From the NCBI RefSeq assembly GCF_001445655.1, contig NZ_LNBE01000004.1, forward strand, positions 2,294,001 through 2,358,000: a stretch of DNA of 64,000 bases, read 5' to 3'. Origin of the DNA: Streptomyces roseifaciens. Its GTDB lineage: Bacteria > Actinomycetota > Actinomycetes > Streptomycetales > Streptomycetaceae. Shown in pieces: positions 59,684-64,000 of the stretch; position 1 is the first letter of the stretch; each line of letters starts with the position of its first letter. The notes under the pieces are model-generated. The model did no database searches, was not told the DNA's origin, and saw only the letters and a program-made list of their open reading frames with translations. Both the position numbers and the translations under genes were made by a program.

Positions 59684-60075
59684 CCTCTTCCCCCAACTGG
59701 GAGGAGCTGCGCGGGCAGGCCCGGGACGCGATGTCCCGGGCCTACGCCCCGTACTCCGGCTTTCCCGTCGGCGCGGCGGCCCTCGTGGACGACGGCCGCA
59801 CCGTGACCGGCTGCAACGTGGAGAACGCGGCCTACGGCGTCGCCCTGTGCGCCGAGTGCGGGCTGGTCTCCGAGCTGGTCGCCACGGGCGGCGGCCGGCT
59901 CGTGGCCTTCACCTGCTGCGACCGGCACGGCAACGTCCTCATGCCCTGCGGGCGCTGCCGCCAGCTCCTGTGGGAGCACGGCGGCCCCGAGCTGGCCGTG
60001 GACACGACGACCGGCATCCGCCCCCTGGCGGAGCTCCTGCCGGATGCGTTTGGGCCCGCTGACCTGAATCGTTAA
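59680..60075 (+). CDS. cdd: Cytidine deaminase
   Basis: A 131-residue tetrameric zinc enzyme that deaminates (deoxy)cytidine to (deoxy)uridine. Zinc ligands are Cys57 in LCAEC (CAE, as in B. subtilis/human-type enzymes, rather than HAE), and Cys90 and Cys93 in MPCGRCRQLL; Glu59 is the proton shuttle. N-terminal YAPYSGFPVGAA is the substrate-site segment. GTG 59680 overlaps the permease stop (GTGA). It receives imported cytidine and passes products to salvage together with thymidine phosphorylase. Confidence 0.97.
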   Translation: MTSSPNWEELRGQARDAMSRAYAPYSGFPVGAAALVDDGRTVTGCNVENAAYGVALCAECGLVSELVATGGGRLVAFTCCDRHGNVLMPCGRCRQLLWEHGGPELAVDTTTGIRPLAELLPDAFGPADLNR

Positions 60076-60090
60076 AGATGTCCCTAAGCG

Positions 60091-60120
60091 CCGGAGGGGT
60101 TGCTGATGCAACCCCTCCGG
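60091..60120. terminator. Perfect hairpin between cdd and deoA
   Basis: 12-bp stem CCGGAGGGGTTG / CAACCCCTCCGG with loop CTGATG, 16 bp after the cdd stop and 57 bp before deoA. It could be an attenuator, a partial terminator or an mRNA-processing or stability element. The rest of the gap carries AAGGAAA, the deoA ribosome site. Confidence 0.7.
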
Positions 60121-60176
60121 GTCACTTTCCGGCCCCGGAAAGACCTGAGGACTACGAACTTAAGGAAAATGTGCTG

Positions 60177-61454
60177 ATGGACGCCATTTCCGTGATCCGC
60201 GCCAAGCGCGACCGCGGTCGACTGACCGACGAGCAGATCGACTGGATCATCGACGCGTACACGCGCGGCGAGGTCGCCGACGAGCAGATGTCCGCGCTCG
60301 CGATGGCCATCCTGCTCAACGGCATGGACCGTGCCGAGATCGCCCGCTGGACCGCCGCGATGATCAAGTCCGGCGAGCGCATGGACTTCTCCTCGCTGTC
60401 CGTGCCGACCTCGGACAAGCACTCCACGGGTGGCGTCGGTGACAAGATCACCCTGCCGCTGGCCCCCCTCGTCGCGGCCTGCGGCGCGGCCGTCCCGCAG
60501 CTGTCCGGACGCGGCCTCGGCCACACCGGCGGCACGCTCGACAAGCTGGAGTCCATCCCCGGCTGGCGCGCCCTGCTCTCGAACGACGAGATGATGGACG
60601 TCCTGCGCAACGTCGGCTCCGTCATCTGCGCCGCCGGCGACGGCCTGGCCCCGGCCGACAAGAAGCTCTACGCCCTGCGCGACGTCACCGGCACGGTCGA
60701 GGCGATCCCGCTGATCGCGTCCTCCATCATGTCCAAGAAGATCGCCGAGGGTACGGGCTCGCTCGTCCTCGACGTGAAGGTCGGCTCCGGCGCCTTCATG
60801 AAGAACATCGAGGACGCCCGCGAGCTGGCCTCCACGATGGTCGGCCTCGGCACCGACCACGGCGTCAAGACGGTCGCGCTGCTCACCGACATGTCCACCC
60901 CGCTCGGCCTCACCGCGGGCAACGCCCTCGAGGTCCGCGAGTCGGTCGAGGTCCTCGCCGGCGGCGGCCCGGCGGACGTCGTCGAGCTCACGCTGGCCCT
61001 GGCCCGCGAGATGCTCACGGCGGCCGGCCTGCCCGACGCGGACCCGGAGAAGGCCCTGCGCGACGGCACCGCCATGGACCACTGGCGCCGCATGATCCAG
61101 GCCCAGGGCGGCGACCCGGACGCGGCGCTTCCGGTGGCCCGCGAGCAGCACGTCGTGAAGGCGACCGCCTCCGGCGTCCTCACCAAGCTGGACGCCTACG
61201 CCGTCGGCGTCTCCGCCTGGCGCCTCGGCGCGGGCCGCGCCCGCAAGGAGGACCCGGTCCAGTTCGGCGCGGGCATCGAGATGCACGCCAAGCCGGGCGA
61301 GCAGGTCACCGAGGGCCAGCCCCTGATGACCCTGCACACGGACACGCCGGAGAAGTTCGACTACGCGCTCTCCGCTCTGGAAGGCGGCGTCGAGATCGCC
61401 CCGGAGGGCACGTCGTTCACGGCCAACCCGATCGTGCTGGACCGCATCGCCTGA
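60177..61454 (+). CDS. deoA: Thymidine phosphorylase
   Basis: A 425-residue dimeric enzyme that phosphorolyses thymidine or deoxyuridine to base and deoxyribose-1-phosphate. Family marks are the phosphate/nucleoside motif SVPTSDKHSTGGVGDK, SGRGLGHTGGTLDKLESIPG, IASSIMSKKIAEGTGSLVLD, KVGSGAFMKNIEDAREL and the C-terminal pyrimidine-phosphorylase domain with GAGIEMHAKPGEQV. ATG 60177 has AAGGAAA 8 nt upstream. It is the last gene of the nucleoside uptake operon, followed by a strong bidirectional terminator. Confidence 0.97.
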   Translation: MDAISVIRAKRDRGRLTDEQIDWIIDAYTRGEVADEQMSALAMAILLNGMDRAEIARWTAAMIKSGERMDFSSLSVPTSDKHSTGGVGDKITLPLAPLVAACGAAVPQLSGRGLGHTGGTLDKLESIPGWRALLSNDEMMDVLRNVGSVICAAGDGLAPADKKLYALRDVTGTVEAIPLIASSIMSKKIAEGTGSLVLDVKVGSGAFMKNIEDARELASTMVGLGTDHGVKTVALLTDMSTPLGLTAGNALEVRESVEVLAGGGPADVVELTLALAREMLTAAGLPDADPEKALRDGTAMDHWRRMIQAQGGDPDAALPVAREQHVVKATASGVLTKLDAYAVGVSAWRLGAGRARKEDPVQFGAGIEMHAKPGEQVTEGQPLMTLHTDTPEKFDYALSALEGGVEIAPEGTSFTANPIVLDRIA

Positions 61455-61490
61455 TGCGGGCGGGGCTCCCGGTGAGCCTCGCGTGACGAC

Positions 61491-61526
61491 GAACGGGCCC
61501 GGCGGAGGAATCCGCCGGGCCCGTTC
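61491..61526. terminator. Bidirectional terminator between deoA and the GNAT gene
   Basis: Perfect 16-bp stem GAACGGGCCCGGCGGA / TCCGCCGGGCCCGTTC closed by GGAA, a stable tetraloop-like loop, in a convergent gap. Confidence 0.9.
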
Positions 61527-61553
61527 CGCCGTCCGGGGGAGCTACGACCGGAC

Positions 61554-62087
61554 TCAGGCCGCGAACTCGGTGAGGTCGATGCCGTGCACGACCAGAGGGA
61601 AGCCGTGCACGGGGTGCGTCGTCTCGCGCTCCTGCTCCATGCCGAGCTTGTCGGCGATGTTCGCCGAGGCCGTGTCCCCCAGCCGGCTGATGCTGATGAC
61701 GCGGTCGAGCCCCCGGTCCTGGAGCGCGAACTCCAGCGTCGCCTGCGCGGCCTCGGAGGCGTAGCCCTGCCCCCAGAACTGGGCGCCGAGCCGCCAGCCG
61801 ATCGCCACGTCGGGAAGCACCTCCGGCAGGAACTCCGGCACGTACAGGCCCGTGAAGCCGATCAGCTCGCCCGAGCCCAGCAGCTCCACGGCGAAGAGAC
61901 CGAAGCCCTCCTCGTCCCACTCCTCCTCCCACCGCTTGATCTCCTCGGCGGTGGCGTCCGGACCGAGCGTCGAGCCGTCGTCCACCAGACGCATCACGCG
62001 CGGGTCCGCGTTGATGTCCGCCATGGAGGTGAGGTCGTCGTCGCGCCAGCGCCGGAGGAGGAGGCGAGGGGTGTGGATCTCGGTCAT
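61554..62087 (-). CDS. GNAT family N-acetyltransferase
   Basis: A 177-residue acetyl-CoA-dependent acetyltransferase of the RimJ/RimL-like GNAT type. It reads TPRLLLRRWRDDDLTSMADI at the start, the AIGWRLGAQFWGQGYASEAA acetyl-CoA site (QxxGxG/A form WGQGYAS) and VISISRLGDTASANIADKLG, where the asparagine is typical. It probably acts on a protein N-terminus or a small amine; the substrate is unknown. ATG 62087 has AGGA about 9 nt upstream; ATG 62096 is an alternative. Divergent from the Uma2 gene with 189 bp between starts. Confidence 0.88.
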   Translation of the reverse strand: MTEIHTPRLLLRRWRDDDLTSMADINADPRVMRLVDDGSTLGPDATAEEIKRWEEEWDEEGFGLFAVELLGSGELIGFTGLYVPEFLPEVLPDVAIGWRLGAQFWGQGYASEAAQATLEFALQDRGLDRVISISRLGDTASANIADKLGMEQERETTHPVHGFPLVVHGIDLTEFAA

Positions 62088-62276
62088 ACGGTCCATCCTG
62101 CGCGACGGCGGCACCCCTGCGGAAATCGGCGACCGCCGACGGCCCGTGCCGGCCGAGGCCGTGCGCGACGTCCCATCGCACGGCTTCCGGCTCGTACGGG
62201 TGAACGGGACCGGTGGTCCGTCGTCCGCCCTGTTCGGCATGCTGGGATGCGGGACATACCGATCGAGGGGATCGCC

Positions 62277-62876
62277 ATGAGCGCACTCACTGTCGACCAC
62301 GGCCCGGACAACGGCCGTGGCTGGGATGAGCTCGTCCGTGCCTGGGAGGAGCTGGACCCTCCTGAGGGCTGGAAGGCGGAGATCATTGAGGGGCTCATCA
62401 CCTTGTCACCCGCGCCTGCCAACAAGCACAACATCATCGCTGGGAAGCTCCAGCGCTCCCTGTACACCGTGATCTCGGAAGACTGGGGCGTCTACCAGAC
62501 CCTGGCAGTGTCCGTGCCTTCGCGCAGTGGTCTGTTCATCCCGGACCTGGTGGTCGCGCCGGAAGCCGCGCTGATTGAACTGGCGGAGTCCGAGTACTGC
62601 ATTCCCGCTGCCGCCGCGTCGCTCGTCGTGGAGATCACCTCGAAGTCGAGCCTCCGCCACGACCGGGTCAGCAAGCCCGCTGCGTACGCGCACGCCGGAG
62701 CGCCGCTCTACCTCCTCGTCGACGGATGGGCGCAGGGCGGGCCGACGATCACTCTCTACGGGGAGCCCAAGGGGGACGTCTACAGGACCCTCCAGGCGGG
62801 GAAGTTCGGCGACGGCATCCGGCTGCCCGAACCCTTCGACCTCGTGATCGACACCGGGGTCTTCCCGGCTCCTTGA
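62277..62876 (+). CDS. Uma2/DUF820 family protein
   Basis: A 199-residue PD-(D/E)XK-fold protein of the Uma2 family, common and multicopy in Streptomyces and cyanobacteria. Signature parts are WELDPPEGWKAEIIEGLIT-like segment, SPAPANKHNIIAGKL, the IPDLVVAPE motif with the catalytic acid, LVVEITSKSSLRHDRVSKPA (E-x-K) and YLLVDGWAQ. Nuclease activity is predicted by fold only. ATG 62277 has GAGGGG about 7 nt upstream. It is followed by a strong hairpin. Confidence 0.88.
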   Translation: MSALTVDHGPDNGRGWDELVRAWEELDPPEGWKAEIIEGLITLSPAPANKHNIIAGKLQRSLYTVISEDWGVYQTLAVSVPSRSGLFIPDLVVAPEAALIELAESEYCIPAAAASLVVEITSKSSLRHDRVSKPAAYAHAGAPLYLLVDGWAQGGPTITLYGEPKGDVYRTLQAGKFGDGIRLPEPFDLVIDTGVFPAP

Positions 62877-62885
62877 CGGGGACGA

Positions 62886-62930
62886 CGAAGGGGCCGCCCC
62901 ACCAGGACAGGTGGTGGGGCGGCCCCTTCG
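62886..62930. terminator. Bidirectional terminator between Uma2 and MFS genes
   Basis: Perfect 19-bp stem CGAAGGGGCCGCCCCACCA / its complement with loop GGACAGG, in a convergent gap. Confidence 0.9.
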
Positions 62931-62948
62931 GTTCCCGGTCCGGTCCGG

Positions 62949-64000
62949 TTACGCCCGGACGGCCGTCCGGCGGCGCTCCACGAGCGCCCTGCGCGTCGCG
63001 TACAGCGTGATCGACGCCGCGCCCACCATCGCCAGCAGGCCCAGGACCACCGTGCCGTCCCAGCCCGCCGCGCCGAAGGCCATCGCGCCGAGCGTGCCGC
63101 CGACCGACGAGCCCAGGTAGTAGGCCGTCTGATAGAGCGCCGACGCCTGGGCGCGGCCCGTCTTCGCGGCGCGGCTCACCGAGGACGACGCCACCGCGTG
63201 GCCCGCGAAGAAGCCCGCCGTGATGAGGACCAGGCCCGCCAGGACCGCGAGCAGCGACGACGTCAGCGACAGCAGCAGGCCCAGCGTCGTCGTGCCGACC
63301 GCCAGGTAGAGCGCCCCGCGGCGGCCCAGCCGGCCGACCAGCTTCCCGGCCGCGGCCGAGGACGCCGTACCCACCAGGTAGATCAGGAAGATGGAGCCCA
63401 CGACGCCCTGGGGGAGGGAGAACGGCGCCTCCGCCAGGCGGTAGCCGATCACCGTGTAGACCGCGCCGAAGACCGTCATGAAGAGCGCGCCGATCGCGTA
63501 GAGGCGGCGCAGCAGCGGGTCGGAGAGGTGGCCGCCCACCGTCCGGGCCAGGCTGCGCGGCGACACGGCCGCCGGCCGGAAGTGACGCGCCCGCGGGATC
63601 ATCACCCGGAAGGTCAGCGCGCAGACCACCGCGAGGGCGCCCACCGCGGCCAGGCCCGCCCGCCAGCCCCACGCCTGGGCCACCCAGCCCGCGAGGATAC
63701 GGCCCGTCATACCGCCGATGCTGTTGCCCGCCACGAACAGTCCGATCGCGCCGACCAGCGCCTTCGGCCGGACCTCCTCCGCGAGGTAGGCCATCGCCGA
63801 CGCCGGCACCCCGGCCAGCGCCGCACCCTGCACCGCACGCAGCGCGACCAGCCAGCCCAGGCTCGGCGCGAGCGGCACCAGCAGGGCCACGCACGCGGCG
63901 ACGCACAGCGAGACGGTCATCATCGTGCGGCGGCCGAAGCGCTCGGAGAGCGCGCTGAGCGGGACGACCGCGAGGGCGAGGCCGCCCGTCGCGGCGGAGA
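62949..64000 (-). CDS. MFS transporter, N-terminus outside the window
   Basis: The C-terminal 350 residues of a major-facilitator transporter, cut by the window's right edge. The frame continues to position 64000 with SAATGGLALAVVPLSALSER and FGRR (the loop 2-3 motif), so the true start is beyond the window. About ten helices are visible, including RAVQGAALAGVPASAMAYLA and the GYRLAEAPFSLPQGVVGSIF centre. Similar to YnfM/AraJ-like drug or metabolite exporters (DHA1). The start candidates ATG 63923 are internal. Substrate unknown. Confidence 0.88.
   Translation of the reverse strand, partial: SAATGGLALAVVPLSALSERFGRRTMMTVSLCVAACVALLVPLAPSLGWLVALRAVQGAALAGVPASAMAYLAEEVRPKALVGAIGLFVAGNSIGGMTGRILAGWVAQAWGWRAGLAAVGALAVVCALTFRVMIPRARHFRPAAVSPRSLARTVGGHLSDPLLRRLYAIGALFMTVFGAVYTVIGYRLAEAPFSLPQGVVGSIFLIYLVGTASSAAAGKLVGRLGRRGALYLAVGTTTLGLLLSLTSSLLAVLAGLVLITAGFFAGHAVASSSVSRAAKTGRAQASALYQTAYYLGSSVGGTLGAMAFGAAGWDGTVVLGLLAMVGAASITLYATRRALVERRRTAVRA

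Overview
The window is 64 kb of very GC-rich chromosome from a Streptomyces or close relative. The evidence is strong third-position G/C bias, frequent GTG starts, many 1-4 nt stop/start overlaps, and typical Streptomyces families: DUF397 with DUF5753, DUF4328, DUF6716 and an Scr1/WhiJ-type regulator. From memory, gene order in the flanks resembles the S. coelicolor core region that runs from trpS past sdhCDAB to the BMP transporter, cdd and deoA. No rRNA, tRNA, CRISPR array, IS element or integrase was seen.

Left core (1-26 kb): 5' end of an ornithine aminotransferase gene, trpS, a 2'-5' RNA ligase family protein, a YihY-type membrane protein, a D-Ala-D-Ala carboxypeptidase, a small membrane protein, a peptide-binding lipoprotein, a divergent alpha/beta-hydrolase and MerR pair with a dyad operator, the succinate dehydrogenase operon sdhCDAB, a degenerate OHCU-decarboxylase-like gene, a GH20 hexosaminidase lipoprotein, a GT4 glycosyltransferase, a DUF4328 protein, an ECF sigma factor with its putative membrane anti-sigma partner, a methylmalonyl-CoA-mutase-type large subunit, a histidine kinase/response regulator pair and a secreted TAP-type peptidase.

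Accessory-looking block (26-43 kb): a DUF1266 gene; a polymorphic-toxin operon (SseB-like gene, WXG/T7SS-like gene, 1,572-residue RHS toxin, S1-like putative immunity gene) whose toxin tip and immunity gene are visibly less GC-rich than the RHS core; an amidase; an AbaA/WhiJ-type cassette (RsbW-like ATPase, XRE-DUF5753, DUF397); the gluconate module gntR / gntK-gntP; a lipoprotein; and a TetR-controlled FAD monooxygenase with two matching dyad operators.

Glycopolymer cluster (43.4-52.6 kb): two back-to-back transcription units carry an acyltransferase, a polysialyltransferase-like protein and a GT2 on one strand, and a DUF6716 protein, a NeuA-HAD fusion, NeuB and a second polysialyltransferase-like protein on the other. 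Together they could make and polymerise a CMP-activated nonulosonic acid, plausibly the Kdn polymer (teichulosonic acid) known from S. coelicolor walls.

Right core (52.7-64 kb): an M20 amidohydrolase, then a nucleoside uptake and salvage operon (BMP lipoprotein, ABC ATPase, two permeases, cytidine deaminase, thymidine phosphorylase) with hairpins at two internal junctions, a GNAT acetyltransferase, a Uma2-family protein and the 3' part of an MFS transporter gene. A recurring feature is in-frame short tandem repeats inside or at the edges of genes (histidine kinase, anti-sigma partner, mutase, WXG-like gene, monooxygenase, GT2), and a REP-like element inside the polysialyltransferase-like gene.
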